The position numbers and the translations under genes are program-made. Below the pieces are notes generated by a model. That model was not told where the DNA came from, ran no database searches, and was given only the letters and a program-made list of their open reading frames with translations. 20,116 nucleotides of DNA from an uncultured Dokdonia sp. (lineage in GTDB: Bacteria > Bacteroidota > Bacteroidia > Flavobacteriales > Flavobacteriaceae). Below, in pieces: positions 1-7,735 of this stretch. Each line of letters starts with the position of its first letter. Positions within the stretch are counted from its first letter, which is position 1. The stretch spans positions 1 to 20,116 of the forward strand of contig CAKZKZ010000082.1 in NCBI GenBank assembly GCA_937124495.1, read 5' to 3'.

Positions 1-35
1 ATAAGGAGAGGCTTATTTTGTACCTCATCAATTTC

Positions 36-770
36 CTAAAACTTGATGTCTTCTTTGAGTAACTTTAACACCTCTGGCGCATCCTTAAACTGTTCTTCTA
101 GATTAAAAACAACTTGCTTATATGGATTATATCCTAACTCAATTAATCGCTCGTTACGGTATTGTTCTACAAATCGATAGATCATGTGTGAGCGCGCTCC
201 TTGTGTATCTTCCAGATATGCTTGTAATTTTTCTGCCAGTGGCTCCCGCCATTGTAAAGCTGTGAGCATATCTTCTGAAGTCACTTCATCTAAGCCTGGC
301 ATTGCATCTACTACCATTATCATTTCCTGACTATACCAGTATCGCTGTTTCAAATCTATCCAACTAGGAATTTCTTCGGTTTTAAATTTTCCTACTACTT
401 CCCGAATACTCATTCCAGAAACAATAGGTGTCATGCCTATTTTTTCCCCACCCGCTGTTTTTTTAATTTTAAGAATAGCATAGGGTTCTTTTTTTCTTTT
501 ATTACGAACCACTATATGATAAGGAGGTAATTCCTTTTGTGTATAAACATCAACAGTATCAACTCCTTTAGGTCTTTCTGTATTCCATGGAGATTTAAAA
601 ATCATTTTATCGTTGTCTAGCATCCAACTATTTTTCTCTCCATAAGTCGTATACACAAACCACTCCCCTTCAATATCCTTTTGAAGACTATTTGATATAT
701 GCTGCGCTTTACAGGCCACACAAAGAATGGTTATACTTACCAATAGTACTAAATGTGTTTTTAGTTTCAT
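36..770 (-). CDS. predicted lipoprotein of unknown function, 244 aa
   Basis: I do not recognise a family. The N-terminus is a classical export signal: basic residues K2 and K4, a hydrophobic stretch at about 7-19, then L-C-V-A-C with Cys20 as the probable lipidated residue. Cys at -3 is unusual for a lipobox, so cleavage by signal peptidase I after A-C-K-A is an alternative. The mature part is soluble, has no further membrane segment, and is rich in charged residues in its last 60 residues (E/K/R-rich, probably helical). The signal peptide follows the first ATG directly, which supports this start. It is transcribed divergently from tRNA-Asn and is separated from the LRR cluster by that tRNA and its terminator, so nothing in the context links it to the cluster. 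The gene call is secure; the function is open. Confidence 0.85.
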   Translation of the reverse strand: MKLKTHLVLLVSITILCVACKAQHISNSLQKDIEGEWFVYTTYGEKNSWMLDNDKMIFKSPWNTERPKGVDTVDVYTQKELPPYHIVVRNKRKKEPYAILKIKKTAGGEKIGMTPIVSGMSIREVVGKFKTEEIPSWIDLKQRYWYSQEMIMVVDAMPGLDEVTSEDMLTALQWREPLAEKLQAYLEDTQGARSHMIYRFVEQYRNERLIELGYNPYKQVVFNLEEQFKDAPEVLKLLKEDIKF

Positions 771-951
771 ATCTCTCTATTTTTTTCTTAATGTTTTGAA
801 TACAAAAAAGGTTAACAGAAATCCAAGAATTAATAGCATATTCTTTTGTTTACAGACAGTTATAAAGAGCATGTTTCATAGATCTATGGGTTGCTTTTTA
901 GAGAATAAACACACTACTATAAAAAAAGTATCGTAAAAGTGTAAAATTCTT

Positions 952-981
952 TTTGACAGGTAATAAAATTGTGTATATTTG
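952..981 (+). promoter_or_regulatory. Bacteroidetes-type promoter of tRNA-Asn
   Basis: TTTG at 952-955 and TATATTTG at 974-981 are separated by 18 bases. This matches the Bacteroidetes primary sigma factor consensus, -33 TTTG and -7 TANNTTTG. The -7 box ends 23 bases before the first tRNA base, leaving room for a short leader. Confidence 0.8.
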
Positions 982-1004
982 CATCCGCTTACAAAAAGTA
1001 ACAC

Positions 1005-1078
1005 TCCTCCTTAGCTCAGTTGGTTAGAGCATCTGACTGTTAATCAGAGGGTCCTTGGTTCGAGTCCAAGAGGGGGAG
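1005..1078 (+). tRNA. tRNA-Asn (anticodon GTT)
   Basis: A full cloverleaf can be drawn. The acceptor stem pairs TCCTCCT (1005-1011) with AGGGGGA (1071-1077), with one T-G pair. The D arm contains the AGCTCAGTTGGTTAGAGC core. The anticodon stem TCTGA/TCAGA (1032-1036 and 1044-1048) encloses loop CTGTTAA with anticodon GTT at 1039-1041. The T arm is CTTGG-TTCGAGT-CCAAG. The discriminator base is G1078. The following bases are CAAA, so the 3' CCA is not encoded and must be added after transcription. The gene has its own promoter upstream and a strong terminator 10 bases downstream, so it is a single-gene unit. Confidence 0.97.
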
Positions 1079-1087
1079 CAAAAGCGC

Positions 1088-1121
1088 AAAAAGCCAGAAC
1101 ATTAGTTCTGGCTTTTTTGTT
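1088..1121 (+). terminator. Rho-independent terminator of tRNA-Asn
   Basis: AGCCAGAAC (1092-1100), loop ATTA (1101-1104) and GTTCTGGCT (1105-1113) form a perfect 9-bp stem, flanked by A-tract (1088-1091) and T-tract (1114-1118). The flanking A and T runs mean it could also act on minus-strand transcripts. Confidence 0.9.
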
Positions 1122-1174
1122 TTGAACAGCTCGAATCTCATGTGTTTACTAAGGATGAACGACACAATTTTATC

Positions 1175-1209
1175 TAAAAAAAGCTCTCTGATCATGAATC
1201 CAGAGAGCT
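1175..1209 (-). terminator. Rho-independent terminator on the minus strand
   Basis: Read on the minus strand, AGCTCTCTG (1209-1201), a 10-base loop (1200-1191) and CAGAGAGCT (1190-1182) form a perfect 9-bp stem followed by a run of T (1182-1176). It lies 48 bases after the stop codon of the orphan sorting-domain fragment, which is where the terminator of that lost gene would be. It now appears to serve the hydrolase gene at 1383-2399. Confidence 0.85.
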
Positions 1210-1257
1210 ATATCCTATAATTGAACAAACTATTATTTATTTACTCTTATAGATTTT

Positions 1258-1374
1258 CTATCGTTTGATAAGTTGTTTTCTCACACTTCCTAAAGGTCCT
1301 TGGATTTCTATAAAGTAAGCACCTTTAGCGAGCGCCGTGACATCAAAACTCATAGTTGCAAGGGTTGTAAGTAG
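1258..1374 (-). pseudogene. orphan 3' end of a T9SS cargo gene (type A sorting domain remnant)
   Basis: A minus-strand frame opens just inside the hydrolase stop region and ends at TAG (1260-1258). It reads T-M-S-F-D-V-T-A-L-A-K-G-A-Y-F-I-E-I, then G-P-L-G-S-V-R-K-Q-L-I-K-R-stop. This is the second half of a type A T9SS C-terminal sorting domain: hydrophobic strand, KGxYF turn, basic KQLIK end. It aligns with the end of the HYR protein at 17913 (MSIDISRISNGTYFVRIEG...SKQLIKNN), with about 15 of 31 residues identical by eye. The frame has an ATG at 1353-1351, but no export signal or functional N-terminus is possible. The N-terminal part of the gene is gone; the hydrolase gene ends where it should continue. 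Confidence 0.75.
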
Positions 1375-1382
1375 ATTATTTA

Positions 1383-2399
1383 TCAATTTTTATTAACCCA
1401 TTTTAAAGCAAAGTTATTGACTTCATTCAAATGATCAATCCATTCTTTTTTTCCTGATCCATTGGTTTTAGTTTCCAAAAAAAAGTGGTCATAGTTTGAA
1501 AATACTTTATAGGTTAAATTGTCTTTTCCTTTTCTTAAGAATTCAAGTTTTGCATAGTCCATGTTCATGATACTATGAAGATCATTTCCTCCAGCCACAT
1601 AAAGAATTGGAAGTTCAAGTTTTAGCATATTTTCAATTGGAGAGTTTAATGTGAAACTACTCCATTTGAGATAAGATTCACCAAACCACTCTTTTGTTGT
1701 AGATTTTGGGTCTTTGTATATTTTTTCAAATTCGATATACAGAGAGTCAATATTTGACTGTGCTTCTTCATTTGATTTTTGTCCACTTAAAGCGGAGAAT
1801 CTTTCCATTAATATAAAGTCATATAGATGATTAAGCGAATTATCTGCCATGGAAATCACATGGGTAACTTTTTTATTTTTCAATGCTACCGCAGGAGCCA
1901 CTTGAGATCCTTCTGAGTGCCCCCAAATGATAACTTTCGAGGTATCGATATTTAGTTTATTTAATGCATCATTTATGACTTTATCTGCCGAATTTGCTCT
2001 CCAATGAAGACTATATTTTTCACTATACCCATCACGCCAAGGATATTGTATTCTTCCTGAAGGAGCTATTTCTAGACTATCAACTAATGGTGTATTGGGT
2101 TTGCTAATAAGAACAACATGATAGTCATTGCTCATCGAACTAACATTTAAAGTGATTCCACTAGAATATCTTCCATTTGGTTTTAAATAATACAAAGGGA
2201 AATTTGTAGATCCCTGAAGATAAACAATTAAAGGTTTTCTTTTGTTTATATTATTTTTATTAACATGGTAATCAATTTTACCCAAAACACTGTCATTTAT
2301 ACTTATAGTTTTCCAATTTTTAGTAATATTATCATGTTGTGCATAAGAGATGTTACATATAGTAAAAATGATGACGAAAAAGGAAATTACTCTTTTCAT
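1383..2399 (-). CDS. exported alpha/beta hydrolase, 338 aa
   Basis: Residues 1-20 are a signal peptide ending S-Y-A, with Q21 as the likely mature N-terminus, so the enzyme acts in the periplasm or outside the cell. The nucleophile elbow is G-H-S-E-G at 160-164, giving Ser162 as catalytic nucleophile. Asp273 in A-G-G-N-D-L-H-S and His305 in Y-D-H-F-F complete a credible triad with the spacing of the alpha/beta hydrolase fold. L-Q-G-S-T at 61-65, after strand P-L-I-V-Y, is the probable oxyanion-hole loop. The overall layout resembles dienelactone hydrolase or prolyl-oligopeptidase-like esterases and acyl-CoA thioesterases of the BAAT type; the substrate cannot be read from the sequence. It lacks a T9SS tail, unlike most of its neighbours. 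It follows the 1669-residue LRR gene on the same strand after 196 bases and is followed by a sorting-domain remnant that is not its own. Confidence 0.88.
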   Translation of the reverse strand: MKRVISFFVIIFTICNISYAQHDNITKNWKTISINDSVLGKIDYHVNKNNINKRKPLIVYLQGSTNFPLYYLKPNGRYSSGITLNVSSMSNDYHVVLISKPNTPLVDSLEIAPSGRIQYPWRDGYSEKYSLHWRANSADKVINDALNKLNIDTSKVIIWGHSEGSQVAPAVALKNKKVTHVISMADNSLNHLYDFILMERFSALSGQKSNEEAQSNIDSLYIEFEKIYKDPKSTTKEWFGESYLKWSSFTLNSPIENMLKLELPILYVAGGNDLHSIMNMDYAKLEFLRKGKDNLTYKVFSNYDHFFLETKTNGSGKKEWIDHLNEVNNFALKWVNKN

Positions 2400-2595
2400 A
2401 AATGGATATTAATTTAGTTCAACAAAAAACTATTCATATTTATATTAGCAGTGGGTAGGCAGCGCTACCCTCAGCTTGTGTATGGATTAGATTTTCTTCC
2501 TGAGCACTGATTATAATTTGTATGAAATTTACAGAACTTAATGTCACACTTCATTGAAGAAGAATCTATTCATTAGATAGTGATATAATTCAAAT
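2400..2595. other. spacer between hydrolase and LRR gene, with a GC-rich hairpin
   Basis: No gene is visible in these 196 bases. GGGTAG (2453-2458), loop GCAGCG and CTACCC (2465-2470) form a perfect 6-bp stem that is GC-rich in an otherwise AT-rich spacer. No T-run follows on the minus strand, so it is a weak candidate for terminator or attenuator between the two minus-strand genes. No convincing TANNTTTG box is seen before the hydrolase start. Confidence 0.4.
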
Positions 2596-5500
2596 CTATT
2601 TAATTATTTTTTTCACAATCCTTTCAGCATCTAAAAAGTCTACGTGTACTATATAAATCCCTCTCGACAAATGCGCTATTGATACTGTGTTTTCTCTTCC
2701 TTGAGCTACTTGAAAACCAAACATATTGTAGATAGTATAACCTTTGAAGCCTGCATTTCCAGTCTCTATATGTAGAATACCATCATTATTGATAAACAGA
2801 GATACATTGGCAGACGCAAGCGTATTGTCTATACCTAAGGCCATTGCTAGCGGTGCTTCAACATTAATAGTAGCTTCATTACTACGATTACCAGAATCTA
2901 TCTCTGTTTCTGTAACTGTTTTAAAGCCGGTCCATTCTGCTTCTACATAGGCCTCAAAAGTATCCAGAGGAATGGTTAAATCAATTTGACTACGATCTCC
3001 AAAAGTGTCTTCAAATATAATAGCAGGATTGGTACCTTCTGAGGTAACTGTTGTTAATGAGTTATTATTAAAAGCTACATCTCCAATAAAAGTAACGCTC
3101 TCTGGAATAAAAATATTTGTAAGATTGTTCTTATCAAAGGCAGCCTTCTCTATGGTCACTATACCAGCTCCTAGCCGCAATCTTTCTATAATATTTCCAG
3201 CAAAAGCCTCTACTCCAATAAAGATCACACTATCTGGGATAAAAACTTGAACTATATCACGACTAACAAAAGCAGCTTCTCCTATAGCCGTTACTATAAA
3301 TTCATTTGCATCACCATCCAAGGTACTACTCGGGATTTCTACACTAGAAATGTCATTTATTAAAGCTATAACAGCAACTTCATTAGGACCTAGACTCGTT
3401 ACTTCAAATAGAAAATCTCCAGATTCAAACGTATCACCTAAATTAACCCCAGTTTGAATAACACTAGCAAATCCTATCCAATCTTCTGCGATATAGGATT
3501 CTAAAGTACCTTCTGGGATTGTTAAATTTATTAAACTACGATCTCCAAAAGTATCACCAAATATAGCAGCAGGCTCTATACCTAATGAATTCATCTCAGT
3601 TAATGGGTTTTTACCAAAGGCCTCGTTACCAATAGAAGTCATACTCGCTGGAATCGTAATACTTTCAAGAAAATTCTTAGCAAAAGAAGCAACACCAATA
3701 GAAGTCACACTATTTGGAATGGTAACACTACTAAGTGCATTATCTAAAAAAGCAGCATCTCCTATAGTCAGAATCGTATTAGGAATCACGACACTGGTAA
3801 TGCCAGATTCTGAAAAAGCATTCTCGCCTATAGCCGTTACTATAAATTCATTCTTAGTATCTGAAACCCCACTCGGGATTTCTAAAATTGTTATAGGCGT
3901 CACTAATCCTATTACTCCAACTTCACTAGGGTTTAAATTGGTTATCTCATAAATAAAATCCCCTACTTCAAAGGTACCTCCTACCGCAACCCCACCATCA
4001 TTAATACTCGCAAAACCTATCCAGTCTGTATCTAAATAGGCTACTATTGTACCTATAGGCACTGTTAATTCTATTACGCTACGATTACCAAAACTGTCCC
4101 CAGAACCAGTAACAACAGTCGCCGGTATGGTACCTTCTGCAATAACAGAAGTTAATGGATTATTATCAAAAGTCTGACTTCCAATACTTTCAACACTATT
4201 TGGTATGATAACAGTATCTAATTGATTATCCAAAAAAGCACCTGTCTCAATAGAAGTAATACCATTAGAAATCACAACATTGATCAATTCGTTGCTAGCA
4301 AAAGCAGCTATTCCAATATTTGTGACACTAGACGGAATAACAACACTTGTAAGGGCATTTTCTGCAAAAGCTGTTGTTCCAATTAAACGGACGCTATCTG
4401 GGATGCTTGCACTTATAAGTTGTTTTTGCCTAAAAGCCTCATCACCTACAGCAGTCACAAAAAATGAAACCACTCCACTAGGTTCAAAAACAGTATTAGG
4501 GATTTCTATATCTGTAATAGGACTCACTAAATCGATCACAGTAACTTCATTAGGACTCAAACTAATCACTTCAAATAGAAAATCTCCTGACTCAAAAACA
4601 TCTCCGACAACAAGATCTCCATCTGAAACACTTGCAAAACCTACCCACTCTGCATTTAAATAGGCTTCTACTGTACCTGTAGGCACCGTTAAATCTATTT
4701 CACTACGATTATTACCAAAGCTGTCTCCAGAACCAGTAAAAATGGCTGCAGGGGTGGTACCTTCTGCAATAACAGAAGTTAATAGATTTTCGTCAAACGC
4801 ACTTGATCCTATACTTGTAATACTGCTAGGTATCGTAACACTTGTTAATTGATTGTTTCTAAAAGCAGAAGCTTCAATACTCGTAACACTATTTGGAATC
4901 ACAACACTGGTCAATTGATTCCCAATGAAGGCCTGATCTCCTATAGATATAACACCATTAGGAATAATAATACTGGTTAGTTCATTACCTGAAAAAGTTG
5001 AGTCTTCAATAGTAATGACGTTATTAGGAATTATTACATTAGTTAATTGATTCGAAAGGAAAGCTCCTGCTCCTATAGATGTAACACTATTAGGAATTAT
5101 TACATTAGTTAATTGATTCCTAACGAAAGCTTGATCTCCTATAGATATAATACCATTAGGAATGGTAACAGTTTCTAAATTATTAAATGCAAAAGTACCA
5201 ATTTCAATAGTTGTTATAGAGTTAGGTATCACAATACTAGTTAATTGATTCCTGGCAAAAGCTACTCGGCCTATTGATGTAACATTATTAGGGATCACAA
5301 CCTCAGTTAAATCATTAGCTGAAAAAGCTTCATCGCCTATAGATATCACACTATTAGGTATTGTAAGAGTCTCTAAATTATTACCTCTAAATGCAGCGTT
5401 TTCTATAATCGCTACGCTATTAGGGATGATAACAACCTCTAGCTCATTAAATGCAAAAGCGCGCTCTCCTATAGATATAACACTATCAGGAATGATAACG

Positions 5501-7605
5501 TTTATCAATCGATTTGCAGAGAAAGCTCTATCACCTATAGATGTTACAGAAAAAGAATCAGTACCACTAGGTTCAAAAACAGTAGTGGGAATTACTATAG
5601 CAGTTGTAGTAGTTACTAAATCTATCACGACAACCTCATTAGGACTTATACTGGTCACTTCAAATAGAAAATCTCCTGACTCAAACGTATCTCCAATATC
5701 AATATTACTTTCATCTATACTTGCAAAGCCTGTCCAGTTTGCCTCTAGATAATCTTGCGTTACATTAAATGGAATCGTTAAAACAATACTACTACGATCT
5801 CCAAAACTGTTACCTTGTATGGTAGGTGGTGTAGTATTTAAAGAAATAACTGTCTCTAGTGACGTATTTGCAAAGGCGTTTCCTCCTATTGCTGTAAGAG
5901 TTGCTGGTAAACGTACACTTGTTAAATCGCTATTATTTGCAAAAGCTCTTACAGCAATTACTTCTAAGTTTTCTGATACATTAAGTGTTGTTACATTCTT
6001 GTTATTAAAAGCATCAGTATCAATACGAGTAGGTGTAAAAACAATGTCTCTCTCTGTAACAATAGCTGGTATGTTTATTGTCGAAAGATTATCAACACCA
6101 ACTCCTAGCCCTTTTACTTCTAGAATATTAGGATTGCTCCCTGTCACATTATATTTGATACTATTTTGTTCAAAAGTATTGGGTATCGGACCTGTATATA
6201 TCTCGTTTATATTAAAAAAATCATTCTCAGGATTATTTGCCCAACGAGCACTTGCTAAATAAGCTGCTAAACCAGCACTAGGTACAGTCACAGAAATAGC
6301 GTTACGATTTCCCCCAAAAGAACTGGTTTCAATACTAGATGGGATAGCACTTAACACCGTAAGGGCCTCTAAAGAAGTTCCTGTAAATATATCTGCCCCC
6401 ATATTAGTAACACTTGAAGGAAGGGTTATACTGGTAAGACTGTTATTATTCCTAAATGCATTTCTTCTTATCACCGTTAAAGTCTCTGGTAAGCTAATGC
6501 TTGTTATCGCATTGTCCCTAAAAGCAGAAGCTTCAATACTTGTCACACCTTCCTCTATAAATACTGTTGTTAAATTATTGTTTCTAAAAGCGCCAGCACT
6601 AATACTTGCAACACTTGATGGGATCTGAATACTGGTGAGGCTATTATTTCTAAATGCAGAGTTTTCTATAGTAGTTATACTATCGGGTATCTCTATGCTC
6701 GTAAGGCTATTATCTCTAAATGCATTTGCACCTATGGCAACTATACTATCTGGTATTTCTATACTCGTGAGATTATTATTTTTAAAAGCATTAGCTCCAA
6801 TAATCGTTACACTAAGCCCCAATGAAGACGATGGTATTACAACAGTTCCGTTATTTGTATTATCAATTATTTCTAACGTACTAGGATCGCTTAAATTTAC
6901 CTTAAAGGTAATACCAGCTTCTGTAAATGTAGCACCAGCTTCTGCCAAACCATTTATGATAAAAAAATCTGAACGCCAATCTGCTTGTGTGTAGGCTTCT
7001 TCTCTCCCTTCTGGAACAGTAAGTGCTTTTCTTATACCCGTATTATTAAAAGCAGTAGTCGCATACACTGGTGGTATAGGGTTATTAGAGGTTGCTACTG
7101 CTAAATTTTGATTATCTGCAAAAGCAAAACTCCCAATACTCGTAACACTATCACCTAAAACAACACTAGTTAATTGATTGCTTCTAAATGCATTAGCGCC
7201 AATACTTGTAACACTATCGGGTATTACAATACTGGTTAAATTATTAGAGCGAAAAGCACTTCCTCCTATACTCGTAACACTATTAGGTATTACAATACTG
7301 GTTAAATTACCAAGACTAAAAGCAAGACTCCCAATACTCGTAACACTATTTGGAATCAAAACACTAGTTAAAGAATTTTGAAAAAATGCTAAATTACCTA
7401 TTAATGTCACATTAAAACTAACACCATCGTTTATTACTACTTCTGGAATTACCAAATCGGCCGGTATATTAGTTCCTCCCGTAACTTTAACTTCGTTAGG
7501 ATTTGTAGAAATAACTGTATAATCAATATTGTCTACAGTAAAGGTTTGTCCAAATACACTTAAAGACGTTATTACCCATAAGAGTGTAATTAAATATTTT
7601 CTCAT
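2596..7605 (-). CDS. BspA-like leucine-rich-repeat surface protein with T9SS sorting tail, 1669 aa
   Basis: Residues 1-20 form a signal peptide ending S-V-F-G-Q. The body consists of seven head-LRR-cap modules at about 21-224, 225-475, 476-638, 639-1001, 1002-1209, 1210-1390 and 1391-1570. Each head reads like F-E-S-G-D-F-L-F-E-V-T-S-x-x-P-N-E-V. The LRRs are 22 residues (LTSVVIPNSVTSIGxxAFxxNQ), of the LRR_5/BspA type. Each cap reads like SFGDRSxIDLTVPTGTxxAYLxAxWxGFAS. Module 4 is the largest, with about eleven LRRs in a row. The last ~73 residues (1597-1669) are a T9SS sorting domain with YNMFGFQVAQG, LSRGIYIV and a basic KKIIK end. BspA-like LRR proteins are known for adhesion and host or matrix binding; the ligand here is unknown. 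Residues ~304-564 are encoded by a tract identical to one in the next gene upstream. Its ATG is preceded by an A/T-rich leader with no Shine-Dalgarno site. Confidence 0.93.
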   Translation of the reverse strand: MRKYLITLLWVITSLSVFGQTFTVDNIDYTVISTNPNEVKVTGGTNIPADLVIPEVVINDGVSFNVTLIGNLAFFQNSLTSVLIPNSVTSIGSLAFSLGNLTSIVIPNSVTSIGGSAFRSNNLTSIVIPDSVTSIGANAFRSNQLTSVVLGDSVTSIGSFAFADNQNLAVATSNNPIPPVYATTAFNNTGIRKALTVPEGREEAYTQADWRSDFFIINGLAEAGATFTEAGITFKVNLSDPSTLEIIDNTNNGTVVIPSSSLGLSVTIIGANAFKNNNLTSIEIPDSIVAIGANAFRDNSLTSIEIPDSITTIENSAFRNNSLTSIQIPSSVASISAGAFRNNNLTTVFIEEGVTSIEASAFRDNAITSISLPETLTVIRRNAFRNNNSLTSITLPSSVTNMGADIFTGTSLEALTVLSAIPSSIETSSFGGNRNAISVTVPSAGLAAYLASARWANNPENDFFNINEIYTGPIPNTFEQNSIKYNVTGSNPNILEVKGLGVGVDNLSTINIPAIVTERDIVFTPTRIDTDAFNNKNVTTLNVSENLEVIAVRAFANNSDLTSVRLPATLTAIGGNAFANTSLETVISLNTTPPTIQGNSFGDRSSIVLTIPFNVTQDYLEANWTGFASIDESNIDIGDTFESGDFLFEVTSISPNEVVVIDLVTTTTAIVIPTTVFEPSGTDSFSVTSIGDRAFSANRLINVIIPDSVISIGERAFAFNELEVVIIPNSVAIIENAAFRGNNLETLTIPNSVISIGDEAFSANDLTEVVIPNNVTSIGRVAFARNQLTSIVIPNSITTIEIGTFAFNNLETVTIPNGIISIGDQAFVRNQLTNVIIPNSVTSIGAGAFLSNQLTNVIIPNNVITIEDSTFSGNELTSIIIPNGVISIGDQAFIGNQLTSVVIPNSVTSIEASAFRNNQLTSVTIPSSITSIGSSAFDENLLTSVIAEGTTPAAIFTGSGDSFGNNRSEIDLTVPTGTVEAYLNAEWVGFASVSDGDLVVGDVFESGDFLFEVISLSPNEVTVIDLVSPITDIEIPNTVFEPSGVVSFFVTAVGDEAFRQKQLISASIPDSVRLIGTTAFAENALTSVVIPSSVTNIGIAAFASNELINVVISNGITSIETGAFLDNQLDTVIIPNSVESIGSQTFDNNPLTSVIAEGTIPATVVTGSGDSFGNRSVIELTVPIGTIVAYLDTDWIGFASINDGGVAVGGTFEVGDFIYEITNLNPSEVGVIGLVTPITILEIPSGVSDTKNEFIVTAIGENAFSESGITSVVIPNTILTIGDAAFLDNALSSVTIPNSVTSIGVASFAKNFLESITIPASMTSIGNEAFGKNPLTEMNSLGIEPAAIFGDTFGDRSLINLTIPEGTLESYIAEDWIGFASVIQTGVNLGDTFESGDFLFEVTSLGPNEVAVIALINDISSVEIPSSTLDGDANEFIVTAIGEAAFVSRDIVQVFIPDSVIFIGVEAFAGNIIERLRLGAGIVTIEKAAFDKNNLTNIFIPESVTFIGDVAFNNNSLTTVTSEGTNPAIIFEDTFGDRSQIDLTIPLDTFEAYVEAEWTGFKTVTETEIDSGNRSNEATINVEAPLAMALGIDNTLASANVSLFINNDGILHIETGNAGFKGYTIYNMFGFQVAQGRENTVSIAHLSRGIYIVHVDFLDAERIVKKIIK
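4790..5545 (-). repeat. 66-bp tandem repeat array inside module 4 of the 1669-aa LRR gene
   Basis: About eleven consecutive 22-residue LRRs are encoded by DNA repeats of 66 bp. For example TTAGGAATTATTACATTAG starts at 5024 and again at 5090, exactly 66 bases apart. A similar block CTCCTATAGATATAA-ACCATTAGGAAT appears near 4936 and again near 5134, about 198 bases (three LRRs) apart, suggesting that triplets of LRRs were also duplicated as a unit. Confidence 0.75.
5915..6695 (-). repeat. 781-bp tract identical to 9021-9801 (copy 1)
   Basis: Compared base by base with 9021-9801 at a constant offset of 3106, I find no mismatch or indel. The two sequences differ immediately outside: at 5911-5914 and again at 6696-6697. 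The tract is in frame in both genes and encodes residues ~304-564 here. Confidence 0.9.
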
Positions 7606-7735
7606 AATTCATTTATTTTTAAGGCTTAACGCTTTATCTAGTGATTATGAATCTCACGTGTTTGATTTCGCTAAAGCAGTTTTAGAAATTAGTAATGGTT
7701 GTATTTTATCGGTTGAAGCGTGCTTATATAAGAGA
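7606..7735. other. spacer between the 1669-aa and 967-aa LRR genes, with repeat elements
   Basis: The 130-base spacer contains a degenerate copy of a dispersed element ending TTTCGCTAAAGC (7666-7677). Its left part (7631-7665, with TGAATCTCACGTGTTTGATTT) resembles the left part of the element at 15009-15057. It continues into AAAGCAGTTTTAGAAATTAG (from 7673), which matches 10666-10701 with about four differences in 36 bases. No promoter or terminator is clear. Confidence 0.6.

Noticed and set aside
877..888. CATAGATCTATG perfect 12-base palindrome upstream of tRNA-Asn
   Set aside because: Single copy, AT-rich and not placed in a sensible position relative to the tRNA promoter or the lipoprotein start; may be chance.
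727..936. Plus-strand open frame upstream of tRNA-Asn
   Set aside because: It overlaps the lipoprotein start, has no homology I can recognise and no promoter; the region is simply AT-rich.
4790..5545. Regular repeats with ~66-base period resembling a CRISPR array
   Set aside because: The whole repeat is translated in frame as LRRs, there are no non-repeating spacers between fixed repeats, and no cas genes are present.
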